Assembly (NCBI GenBank): GCA_030169165.1
Contig: CM058041.1
Location: 26,924,622-26,988,621 of the forward strand
DNA from: Centaurea solstitialis
Taxonomy: Eukaryota > Streptophyta > Magnoliopsida > Asterales > Asteraceae
DNA length: 64,000 nt
Direction: 5' to 3'
Part shown: one piece after another, positions 32,039 through 40,083 of the stretch
Layout of the letters: each line of letters opens with the position of its first letter
Numbering within the stretch: position 1 is the first letter of the stretch
Program-made: the position numbers and the translations under genes
Notes under the pieces: model-generated
The model's database searches: none
What the model saw: only the letters and a program-made list of their open reading frames with translations
What the model was told of the DNA's origin: nothing

Positions 32039-34245
32039 AGAAAGCTGATGGAGGACCAACCTGCTTCAAGTGTGGAAAGCCTGGTCATTTTGCTAAGAAT
32101 TGTATCAATCATGTTTCAAAGTATGACTACTACAAAAACAAGATGAACCTGGCCAAAAGACAAGACGAGGGATATGCCTTGTTAGCTAAAGATGAAGCCT
32201 GGTTGCAGATGTCCAGTGATGATGAGGAAAGAGGACTTGTCTGCATGCTTGCTCAAGATGACGCGTGGAATGTGGATAGTGATGAAGGAAAGGAAGATCA
32301 ACTGTGCTTGATGGCTGATGTAGAGGAACAGTATTCGGAAGACAGTGATAGGGATTACAATGATGTTGACTCAGATCATTCCGATTCATCTTCTGAGGTA
32401 CTTCCTGACCCATACATTGAACTTGAAAGTCAAGTAAAAAGTCTCGCACAAAAGGTATCTGAGTACGAAAATAAGATCAAACAAGCTAACAAACGAACCA
32501 CAATTGTTGAATCCAAATTAGCTAGTGAGCATGCCTTAGTTGTAAAATTCTCTACTGAACTAGCTCATTCCAAAGAAAAGGTAACCACTCTTACTCTTGC
32601 AAACAAAACCTTAGAAGATAAAGTTGCCAATCTGAATCATAACATCTCAGACTTGCAAAAGAAGCTTCATGAGGCTGAAGTTTTGAGTAGAGAAAGTTTA
32701 CAAAAATATGAAGTGATTTTTGCTCAAAGAACAAACCTTTTTGCTAAAATAAAAGACATGGAGGACAAATTTTTAAAGAGAGGCCAGACTGATCAAACCA
32801 TTCACATGAATCAACCCAAAGAGTTCAATTATTACAATCCAAAGGAAGGCATTGGATATAAAAGTCCATGCTACCTGAAGCGTGCCATATCCAAGACTCC
32901 TACCTTGTATGATCTGAGGTACATGAGTCTTGGATACAAAATTATTTTCATGAAAGAGTCTGATGACCCTGAACAGTTGAAGGAAATTGAGAAGAAAGAA
33001 AAAGCTAGAAAAACCAAACAATCATTTCCCTTCAACTATTCATCTCTGAATGCCAGTTATGCAACGCGTGAGATTCCTTTGTCTAAGGACTACACGCCAA
33101 GCTATACTGAGGATGAGATGAATCAGGAAGTTCCAATCCTTGAAAAAGTTTACAAAGATAACCAAACCTTTTATGAAAAAAGGATTGCTAAACTGGAGGT
33201 TGAGCTAGAGGATGAGAGACGCATGAGCCTTAGGGAAAAGGACCTATTCTTGAGTAAAATCAATGAATTGGAGAAAGCCCTCAAATCCAAAAGCACACCA
33301 ACAGCAAGTCAATCCACCTTTGGAACTCGTGATAACTCACGTCATCATCACCATAGATGGAATGTGAATGCATTAGATTTTAGACCTTCAAGTACCTCTT
33401 CTACAAACTCCAAATCCATGGTACTAAGGTCTCCAATCTGCACCACCATTTCATACATGGAAGACTTAACTTATAAGGCACCTAAATCAACGGTACAAAT
33501 TTCTGAAATTGTATCGGATGATTGTACCAATAGGGTTGGTGAGAATGGTAGATCATCAAGCTTGTCTAAACCAGGAAACATGGTTCCTCCTAAACTATCT
33601 CGAAAAGACAAAGGGAAGGACAAAGTGATTACCCCTGAGTCTGAAGTTGCGAGTTCATCTCGTACCAATGTGGATGTTCCTAAGAAAAACAATCGTTTTC
33701 GAAAACCAAAGAATACTTCCAAACCAAAGGAACAGTCACACAACTTCCACCCGAGGAAAAATGCTTCTCATACTCATACTCATACTCATAATGTCAAAGG
33801 TACCAATCAAAGTTCTCCAAACGTGACGGATAATCACATGAGACATGGTAGGCATAGAGCAAAGGAGAGTAGATCAAAAGAAGGTAATCGTCCAAAGCCA
33901 TTTGCACATAAGCCTAGATTTACAAATAACAAATTTCATAGTCATGTACCACATACTCCATTTAATTTTCATGTTTGTGAGCATGTTGTTTATGGGTATC
34001 GTAGTGACTTTTGTTGCCAAAATTGTTTTCACTTTGGTTATTGTGCAAATGCCTTTGTGAATGAGTACTATGCTCTTAATTACTTTGGATTCTATAATCA
34101 CTATAACCATTTTCCTCATGCCAAGAAAAGAAAATCCAAGCCCAAGAAAAAGACTCCTAAAAAGAGCAAAGAGGAACCCAAACCTGCTGATACTAATCCG
34201 AAGGGACCCATTCCCAAATGGGTACCTAAAAATGTTTGCACTTGA
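32035..34245 (+). CDS. Copy B: gag C-terminal part with zinc knuckle and coiled coil
   Basis: A 736-codon frame, entered by frame change near GTG 32035. It begins with the CCHC knuckle CFKCGKPGHFAKNC (residues ~10-23). Acidic Ser-rich segments (SSDDEERG, DYNDVDSDHSDSSSE) follow, then a long coiled coil (residues ~130-250), a second charged coil (~365-410), and a basic His/Asn-rich tail with CEHVVYGY and CQNCFHFGYC. It ends GPIPKWVPKNVCT. The length after the knuckle is much greater than in standard Copia gag. Role of the long tail is unknown. Confidence 0.7.
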   Translation: MKKADGGPTCFKCGKPGHFAKNCINHVSKYDYYKNKMNLAKRQDEGYALLAKDEAWLQMSSDDEERGLVCMLAQDDAWNVDSDEGKEDQLCLMADVEEQYSEDSDRDYNDVDSDHSDSSSEVLPDPYIELESQVKSLAQKVSEYENKIKQANKRTTIVESKLASEHALVVKFSTELAHSKEKVTTLTLANKTLEDKVANLNHNISDLQKKLHEAEVLSRESLQKYEVIFAQRTNLFAKIKDMEDKFLKRGQTDQTIHMNQPKEFNYYNPKEGIGYKSPCYLKRAISKTPTLYDLRYMSLGYKIIFMKESDDPEQLKEIEKKEKARKTKQSFPFNYSSLNASYATREIPLSKDYTPSYTEDEMNQEVPILEKVYKDNQTFYEKRIAKLEVELEDERRMSLREKDLFLSKINELEKALKSKSTPTASQSTFGTRDNSRHHHHRWNVNALDFRPSSTSSTNSKSMVLRSPICTTISYMEDLTYKAPKSTVQISEIVSDDCTNRVGENGRSSSLSKPGNMVPPKLSRKDKGKDKVITPESEVASSSRTNVDVPKKNNRFRKPKNTSKPKEQSHNFHPRKNASHTHTHTHNVKGTNQSSPNVTDNHMRHGRHRAKESRSKEGNRPKPFAHKPRFTNNKFHSHVPHTPFNFHVCEHVVYGYRSDFCCQNCFHFGYCANAFVNEYYALNYFGFYNHYNHFPHAKKRKSKPKKKTPKKSKEEPKPADTNPKGPIPKWVPKNVCT

Positions 34246-34335
34246 TTTTGCAGGCCGGTCATGTGTGGTTCATGGACTTAGATCATTCCAAATACATGAC
34301 CGAGCGAAGGGAACTTCTCACTAATATTGTGGGAT
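34246..34335 (+). pseudogene. Copy B: degenerate Copia protease stub
   Basis: One base out of the gag frame the sequence reads HVWFMDLDHSKYMTERRELL then TNIVGSF. Its spacing matches the Copia aspartic protease start (W-x-x-D-S-G-C-S-x-H-M-T). The catalytic D-S-G is replaced by D-L-D. Similarity ends about 34330, where the purine repeats begin; the rest of pol is absent. Alignment is from memory of the family, hence inferred. Confidence 0.5.
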
Positions 34336-34375
34336 CATTCTTGTTTATCTTGTTTTTTTACTAACTTTTTGATTT

Positions 34376-34583
34376 GAGGGGGAACGATGTTTGTCCCTGC
34401 TCGTTCCGAGGGGGAACGGAGACAGAATCGTTACTGTTCTGAGGGAGAATAGGTAAGTACTCTATCCCCTTCATACATGTGTCTTTGTTCATGTGCCTTT
34501 GTTACTAACCATTTGGTATGAGTGTGCTTCTGTCAAGGGGGAACATTCCCTATGAATGCATGTTTCAAGGGGGAATGTTGTCT
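34376..34583 (+). repeat. PPT-like GGGGGAAC repeats in copy B
   Basis: GAGGGGGAACG twice (34376, 34408 area), then GAGGGAGAATAGG, AAGGGGGAACATT and AAGGGGGAATGTT. They resemble the element's own polypurine tract and the 32-bp array in copy A. Confidence 0.65.
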
Positions 34584-34690
34584 GCCTCTGCTTATATGCC
34601 ATACCCAAATCATCCCTATGCCTTACCCATCATTCCATATGCCTTATCCCAAACTCCTTATGGTAAACCCCAAAGATTCATGTTATACCG

Positions 34691-35545
34691 ATGGCAATAC
34701 CACTTGCCTTACTTGATGTTGTCGATCATTATTCACCGGTTGTGAGAGAATACTTAGGTTTATCACCTCTACCAGCATCTCCAGAGCCGGAGACTGGCAC
34801 CCCGGAGGTATCCTCTAGGAGAGTGAGTAAGGGTATCGAGCGTAGTCATTCATCTGGGCGTGATGACCAAGGGAGTGAGGATGAGGAGTCGGGGGGATGT
34901 GACGGGGGTAGATTAGGCGGTGATGATGATCGCTCCGGAGCTAGTACCTTACATGCTTATGATAGTCACCAAAGCCCTTCTTTTTACCCTTTTGTGGACT
35001 TTGATTCTGATGACTCCGGTGATGACCACCCATCTACGGGTGAGGACGACATAAGGTTTGAGGGAGACCTAACAGTCGAAGAAAGTGAGCAGAGCGAGGG
35101 AAGTGAAAGAATTGATGAGTGGGAGACAGGACCAAAGGTTTTAACCGGTCCTCGCCTATCCTTAGGTAGAAGCTGGGCAGCCACATCTGCTACCCGTACA
35201 CATGTGTTGAGTACGGGTATTGAAGAAGACACCTCCCACCCAGAGGTGCAACTGCACGCCCCACCTAGCCACTCATTCATCTCTCAAAAGGTGGATGTTT
35301 CATTCCACGGGGATATAGCACATCGGCTATCGCCCCCTCACTTGGAGGGTAGTGATATTGAAACAGGAGGATCCTTGCCCCGATTCCCACACTTCCTTCA
35401 TGTGCACCAGAGTCTAGAGCCATATACACTCTTAGGTACACATACTACCAGTCTATGTGACGCGGTCTCAGCTCCACGCATCACGAGTCTATGTGACGTG
35501 ATCGGAACCCCGAGAGTGGTGTCCACAATGGGCATTTCACAATGA
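34691..35545 (+). CDS. Copy B: 3' frame 1, acidic Ser/Asp-rich protein
   Basis: A 284-codon frame. Blocks: PLALLDVVDHYSPVVREYLG, PLPASPEPETGTPEVSSRRV, a Gly/Asp stretch, DFDSDDSGDDHPSTGEDDIR, then two near-repeats of SLCDAVSAPRITSLCDVIGT at the end. It stops at TGA 35543-35545 at a place where copy A has the same stop. No known domain recognised. Upstream is a MPYPNHPYALPIIPY-type repeat in another frame. Confidence 0.5.
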   Translation: MAIPLALLDVVDHYSPVVREYLGLSPLPASPEPETGTPEVSSRRVSKGIERSHSSGRDDQGSEDEESGGCDGGRLGGDDDRSGASTLHAYDSHQSPSFYPFVDFDSDDSGDDHPSTGEDDIRFEGDLTVEESEQSEGSERIDEWETGPKVLTGPRLSLGRSWAATSATRTHVLSTGIEEDTSHPEVQLHAPPSHSFISQKVDVSFHGDIAHRLSPPHLEGSDIETGGSLPRFPHFLHVHQSLEPYTLLGTHTTSLCDAVSAPRITSLCDVIGTPRVVSTMGISQ

Positions 35546-35563
35546 CCGGCGGGAAGTCCTACC

Positions 35564-35788
35564 ATGGTTACTATCATGCTAGCCATGAACGTAGGCCACA
35601 CCGTTGATTCAGCGGTTGTGCAAACGGAACGTCTATGTGACACCGGAGTTACTTACCCGACATCCGTTGTCAGGGAAATGATGGACGGCGCCCTAAAGGC
35701 TGTCTATGAGAATCTTGTATTTCACCACCTCCCCCCACATGACCACCTCAAAGACCGACTGCAGCCGACTATTTGTTTGATGAGCTGA
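35564..35788 (+). CDS. Copy B: 3' frame 2, short continuation
   Basis: 74 codons in the same frame as the preceding one, separated only by the shared stop. Reads VDSAVVQTERLCDTGVTYPT and SVVREMMDGALKAVYE. Copy A keeps it almost unchanged at 23167-23391, so it was present in the common source. Probably part of one protein with its neighbours; domain unknown. Confidence 0.4.
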   Translation: MVTIMLAMNVGHTVDSAVVQTERLCDTGVTYPTSVVREMMDGALKAVYENLVFHHLPPHDHLKDRLQPTICLMS

Positions 35789-37128
35789 AGGATTTTCTTA
35801 TGGCGAACCCAATCTCCTGTGGGAATCTCCACGAGGAAGAAACCAATCTTCTGGGTTATCTACAGCAGTTTGCTTACACATCACTTCCCGCGAGCCGTCC
35901 CGAGCCGGCTACCTCCTCTTCTCAAGAGGTAGTCTTATCTATCCAGAGGCTCAAAGGGAAGCTTGATGCCCTGAAGACGGAGGAATTAGCTGAGATCAAG
36001 GGCTCCATTTCAGACATGCAGACTCAGATCCGAGCCCTTGAGACTTCTTGCCGTGCATCAGCCGAGCCATCTAAGCGCAGACACGACGAGCGAGATGACC
36101 CCGATCGCCGTGAGGGGGAAATCCATAAGAAGGCTCGGCTTGGCTCTTCAGTTCTGACAGGCACAACTTCCGGCGCCGCTCCTTCTGGTACTCATATGGG
36201 GACCGGTGCCGATGTATCTCATTCTCAGCCTGGTCAGAACCCGACGGCAGATTCAGCGGAGGGTCGAGAGATTGTTTTTTGTTTCAACCCGGAAATCTCT
36301 CACCCTGTCCGCGTAGCCGCTTCAGATGATGTTCCTTCAGATGATTATGAGTCATGCATGGAGAGCTACAGTTCTGACTCTCCTCTTCTGGTACCATGTC
36401 AGTCGCCTCCACATCAGTCTCTTCCGGGTATGGAGATGTATAGTTCTGACTCTTCTTCACCACCTATGTCTCCACATCATTCGCCTTCATATGATACGCC
36501 TTCACCAAGTCGGTCTCCTCTTCCTCTTACGCCGTCTCCTACTTACAGAGGTCCTCAACTAAGGGTACTGCCTCACCCTCCATCTCCAGTTCAGGATGAT
36601 CCACCTTCTCGCACTCCCTCTCCACCAGTCAAAGCTTCTCGTCGTGGTCCGAACAACCCTGTGACACATGGCCCTCAGCGACCGATTCATGGTCAATGGA
36701 GGCAGCCATCGGTATCACCTCCCAAAGTGATCTATCCCAGGGAGAAGGGTGCACTTTCAAATCCAGAAAATATGTGGAGCCGCTCAAATCAGTCAAGTGG
36801 GATAGAGAAAGAAGGCGTGGCAGTTACCTTGAGGATATTCATAGATCCATCTTCACTAACAAGGTGGAAAACGTGCCTCTGGAGAAGTACTACAACATCA
36901 CCGATCTGCCACCACAAAAGCAGACCAAATATCTCTACTGGATGGATACTCAAGCCAAACCCAAGGCAAACGTGTTCTTCTAAGATAACCCAATCATCCG
37001 AGTCAGTGATGTTTCATCCGTATGCTTCCAGAGCTTATGGTTCTCAGTCTTTTCTGTCATCCGAAAGAGAAACGGGGAGTTCACGTTCACCGAAGATGAT
37101 TTCGACAATGTGTATATTGATGACATAG
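35773..37128 (+). CDS. Copy B: 3' frame 3, coiled coil and Pro/Ser-rich
   Basis: A 451-codon frame entered by a frame change. LFDELKDFLMANPISCGN leads into a predicted coil (VLSIQRLKGKLDALKTEELA), a basic patch (SKRRHDERDDPDRREGEIHK) and a long Ser/Pro-rich stretch with YSSDS and PPSP words. The meaningful frame appears to move to the next one near 36735; residues after that look like shadow translation. No enzyme motif. Confidence 0.4.
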   Translation: MFDELKDFLMANPISCGNLHEEETNLLGYLQQFAYTSLPASRPEPATSSSQEVVLSIQRLKGKLDALKTEELAEIKGSISDMQTQIRALETSCRASAEPSKRRHDERDDPDRREGEIHKKARLGSSVLTGTTSGAAPSGTHMGTGADVSHSQPGQNPTADSAEGREIVFCFNPEISHPVRVAASDDVPSDDYESCMESYSSDSPLLVPCQSPPHQSLPGMEMYSSDSSSPPMSPHHSPSYDTPSPSRSPLPLTPSPTYRGPQLRVLPHPPSPVQDDPPSRTPSPPVKASRRGPNNPVTHGPQRPIHGQWRQPSVSPPKVIYPREKGALSNPENMWSRSNQSSGIEKEGVAVTLRIFIDPSSLTRWKTCLWRSTTTSPICHHKSRPNISTGWILKPNPRQTCSSKITQSSESVMFHPYASRAYGSQSFLSSERETGSSRSPKMISTMCILMT

Positions 37129-37754
37129 ACACATTATACACTGACTTGAAGACGCTTACAACCCGACCTAAGGAGACATTCAAAGGACTGGAAGCTGTCA
37201 AGAACTTTATCGAGAGGAACCGGAAGAACTCAGAAACTCATGACTTTCAGATCGGGTTAGAGAGTCATCAGAGCACGATCAACCTCTCCCCGCCAAACCA
37301 AGACCTCCCAAACATCAATCGCTATTCTCTTTACCAAGTCCTCGAGAAACCAACTCTTGGGGTAGTGTACCAGAACCAGAAGGAAGAGAAGAAGTTTATG
37401 CGATGCGATGAGGTTCACAAGTACAGTGACGGGACGCTCCACATCATCAACAAAGGGTTGGCTACCGAGAAGAAGAGGCTTGAGCTTGAGGTGTTGAAGA
37501 CCAAGCACTGGATAAATCCCTCTATCCTGATCGACGAAGTTTTCCAGATCATCGAGCATCGGCTAGAACATCGCATCATTCTACGACGCTTCGAATCATA
37601 TTGTGGTCTTCGGAAGATAGAGGGACCAGTCAAAAGAGTTGAGGAGAGACCGCCGCCATCATCATCACGAAGAAGAGACGGATCATCAAAGAACCCCAAA
37701 GAGACTGAAGGGTCAAAGAAGAAACCATCAAGTCATCAGAAGCGAAGAAATTGA
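36740..37754 (+). pseudogene. Copy B: 3' frame 4, conserved retroelement protein with one internal stop
   Basis: One frame runs from about 36740 to TGA 37752-37754 with a single TAA at 36981-36983. It reads EKYYNITDLPPQKQTKYLYW before the stop. After it come FTEDDFDNVYIDDIDTLYTD, HDFQIGLESHQSTINLSPP, MRCDEVHKYSDGTLHIINKG, IILRRFESYCGLRKIEG and a Ser/Lys-rich tail. The pattern D-F-x-x-G-L-E-S-x-Q...E-x-H-K-x-S-D-G-T-L is familiar from gag-like ORFs of Asteraceae retroelements (recollection, not searched). Codon-like conservation through 1 kb suggests it was once translated. Copy A has lost most of it. Confidence 0.55.
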
Positions 37755-37757
37755 CAC

Positions 37758-37769
37758 AAAGGGGGGAAT
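37758..37769 (+). other. Polypurine tract of copy B
   Basis: AAAGGGGGGAAT immediately before the 3' LTR. Confidence 0.85.
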
Positions 37770-38030
37770 TGTTAGGAATATTTGTTAGTTGTGTCAATTT
37801 TGTAATTTGTTTAAACTTAGTAGCTTTGATTGTAATTTGTAATTAAAGGCCCATTTGTTTAGGCCCATCTTTTCTAAAAAGCCTTGTCCATTAGAGTTAG
37901 TATAAATAGGAGTAGTATTCTTCATTTGTACTTTCTCTTCTTTTTACACACATTGAATGAAATCTATCTTGTACCTAGCATTGCATCATGAAGATCTAAG
38001 TGTGATTGATTGATTGATTTGGCACCCACA
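37770..38030 (+). repeat. 3' LTR of copy B
   Basis: 261 bp, identical to 30199-30459. Followed by the second GTTTG. Confidence 0.95.
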
Positions 38031-38069
38031 GTTTGTTATTCAAATCTTGAAATCAGATTCAGTTTCATT

Positions 38070-38123
38070 ATCCCACATTGGTGGGAATATAAAAGTATGA
38101 AAGAAGATGGTGGTTATATAAAA
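38070..38123 (+). promoter_or_regulatory. snRNA-promoter-like module (USE + TATA)
   Basis: ATCCCACATTG (38070-38080) followed after 34 bp by TATATAAAAG (38115). Lies just right of copy B, in Helitron sequence continuous with the modules at 20877-21141. Confidence 0.5.
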
Positions 38124-38228
38124 GGGTAATGGAAGATTTTAAAAAATGTAACCATGGTTGGAAACATAACCAACCAATCAAATGGTAAAAAGTTGTAGTT
38201 TAAAATTAAAAAAAAAAACCAATGATGA

Positions 38229-39008
38229 TAAGAGCATCCACAATGTACTTATTCAAAGGTTTTTCACAGGTTTTTCAGAGGTTTTTCAAAAAGCAAAAAC
38301 CTCACTTTGAGGTTTTTCACATAGTGTAAAGGTTTTTCGGATTAGGTTTTTCGTAGGTTTTTGCGTCATAGGTCGTAACTGCACGACCTGCTTTTTCAGA
38401 GGTTTTTCGTATTTAATCTATTTTAACTTTATAAAACTTTATAAAAATCTCGTATTAATCAGTTATATTTTTTATATATCGTTTTTAGATTTAAATTTTA
38501 TTATATATTAATAAAAATATTAAATTAATATATATTTATATATTTAAATAAATGTCTCAAAGTTAAGATTTTTATACAATTTTACGTATTTCTTAATAAC
38601 CCAATGTTTCAATGGAATTCTACGGATTTCTTGATAATCTAAATTTTATACAACTAGGGGTGTAAATGAGCCGAGACAACTCGCGAGCTACTCGAGATCG
38701 ACTCGGTCAAAACTCGACTCGAGATACTAACGACTCGACTCGAACTACCTGATACTCGGCTCGACTCAAAACTCGACTCAAATAAATTTATATATTTGTA
38801 TAATTTTATTGTATTTATTTTTATAAATAAAAATATAAATGATATTAAGTTAAAATGGTGGGACCCTGAAAATTTGAAAAAGCTTGGATGAGGTTTTTCA
38901 CATAGTTGAAATATTTAGAGGTTTTTAGATTGTTGAGGTGGTAATAATGCGTAAGAAAAAAGCTGTGAATAAGCTTGATAAAGAGCTCATACACTGTGGA
39001 TGCTCTAA
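38229..39008. mobile_element. Harbinger-type MITE, GAGCATCCACA family
   Basis: The element 38232-39005 (774 bp) has inverted ends GAGCATCCACAATGT and GAGCATCCACAGTGT, flanked by TAA. The left arm is built of repeated AGGTTTTTCA words. It contains a hAT-like fragment (from 38655). A partial relative lies at 49724. Confidence 0.75.
38655..38800. mobile_element. Fragment of a TAGGGGTG-type hAT MITE
   Basis: Starts TAGGGGTGTAAATGAGCC, the left terminus of the family seen at 44879 and 62075, followed by ACTCGACTCGA words. No right end found; nested in the Harbinger MITE. Confidence 0.45.
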
Positions 39009-39065
39009 GTTAGGACTATGAGGTTTGACTATACGTCAAATCTTAAAATAAGGTTTAGATTCGTC

Positions 39066-39116
39066 ATCCTATATTGATGGTAATATGATATTATGGAAGA
39101 AGATGATGTGTATAAA
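39066..39116 (+). promoter_or_regulatory. snRNA-promoter-like module (diverged USE + TATA)
   Basis: ATCCTATATTG (39066-39076), 34 bp, then TATAAAAAAG (39111). Downstream GTTATCTGTAATCATGGTTG is shared with the next module. Confidence 0.4.
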
Positions 39117-39249
39117 AAAGGAATGAATTGTTATCTGTAATCATGGTTGAAACCAACCTAATTCTATATATTATAGTGCAAAAATAAAAAGAGAAATTAA
39201 TTATGAAGACTTGTTTTATGTTTTAACTGAAATACTGTTAAGTCCTATC

Positions 39250-39297
39250 CTCCTACATTGATGATTTATGATAATTTGGAAGAAAATGATGTATAAG
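39250..39297 (+). promoter_or_regulatory. snRNA-promoter-like module (diverged)
   Basis: CTCCTACATTG (39250-39260) then TATAAG 31 bp later (39292); downstream GTTATCTATAATCATGGTTT. Confidence 0.35.
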
Positions 39298-39559
39298 AAA
39301 GGGTGATGAATAGTTATCTATAATCATGGTTTAGGTATATTCTATCAAACGGTAAATATTAGAGTATAAAAAAAATAATGATAAAGATTTGGTTTATTTT
39401 TTAATTAGTATATATTAGTTGAAGAATTATGTTTCACTTTTAAATCGATTTAGTATTCCGTTAAAAATATATCTTTAAAAAGGCATAGTACTCAGTTAAA
39501 AAAATATCTTTAAAAAATTACAATCACCGTGCAATGCACGGTCCCGCCACTAGTTAGTT

Positions 39560-40083
39560 AGTAATAGATCTTTAAAGAAAGCTTCTTGCACTACATATGA
39601 TACTATTTATCTAAAAGTGATTAGGTAGTTAGTGAATAATCAAATAACTATAATTACAGTATAAGTTATGTTATCCAAATAATCAAAACTTATTTATTAT
39701 ACTTGTGAGTTGAAATAGTAAAATAGTTTTAGTTCATCAAACCTCCTTAAATAAAGATGGTGAATATGGGTCTGACTCAATACCAGAACCGTATTTTAAA
39801 ACATGGAGACAATGCCATGGGTTTTTGTGGGGATCAAACAGGTTATGAAAAGGAAATAAAGGAATCAATCTCGACCCGGGACCTACTCTAGGCCGACATC
39901 ATTGGTGATATTTTTTATTTAGAATCTATTTTTCCTCCTAAAGCCCTATAAAGCATTCAAACCATGCATGATCATTCAATTATTGATCTATTATTTGAAG
40001 ACCTTTTGAATTGTCAATCAGTAGTCATCTCAATGAATATGTAACCCTTTAGAAGTTTCCTAAATTTTTGTATTTGTAACCCT
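39560..40083 (+). other. Distal upstream region of RLK2 (duplicate of RLK1 upstream)
   Basis: Aligns with 1960-2720: shared words include AGTGAATAATCAAATAACT, GACAATGCCATG, TTCAATTATTGAT and AGTCATCTCAATGAA. It begins right after the Helitron end at 39553 and breaks off at 40083. It holds the empty site of the RLK1 MITE at 2350-2623. Confidence 0.7.

Larger units (their letters stand above)
30194..38035 (+). mobile_element. LTR retrotransposon copy B, gag-only Copia-related, plus strand
   Basis: The element 30199-38030 (7832 bp) has 261-bp LTRs identical at every base and GTTTG on both sides (30194-30198, 38031-38035). Order: 5' LTR, initiator-Met PBS, leader, gag in three frames, protease stub, purine repeats, 3' open frames, PPT, 3' LTR. 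No reverse transcriptase, RNase H or integrase. LTR tips (TGTTAGGAATATTTGTTAG, GATTTGGCACCCACA) and PBS context match copy A, so they are one family with diverged LTR centres. Identical LTRs mean a very recent insertion and hence recent trans-mobilisation. Confidence 0.9.
20777..39553 (+). mobile_element. Helitron carrying two nested LTR retrotransposons
   Basis: Left end: A then TCTATATCTTTAAATATATA and AAAGGAGTAACT, like the 5' ends of the two minus-strand Helitrons here. Right end: hairpin CCGTGCA/TGCACGG (39527-39541), eight bases, CTAG (39550-39553), then T. Inside are retroelement A (21594-30042), retroelement B (30199-38030) and a MITE (38232-39005). Removing them leaves about 1.7 kb made mainly of repeated USE-TATA modules, which occur on both sides of the insertions. 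Pairing of the two distant ends is an inference from this shared content. Confidence 0.55.

Noticed and set aside
34246..37754. Reverse transcriptase or integrase in copy B
   Set aside because: No YxDD, HHCC or DDE-like pattern was found in any frame; only the protease stub is pol-related.
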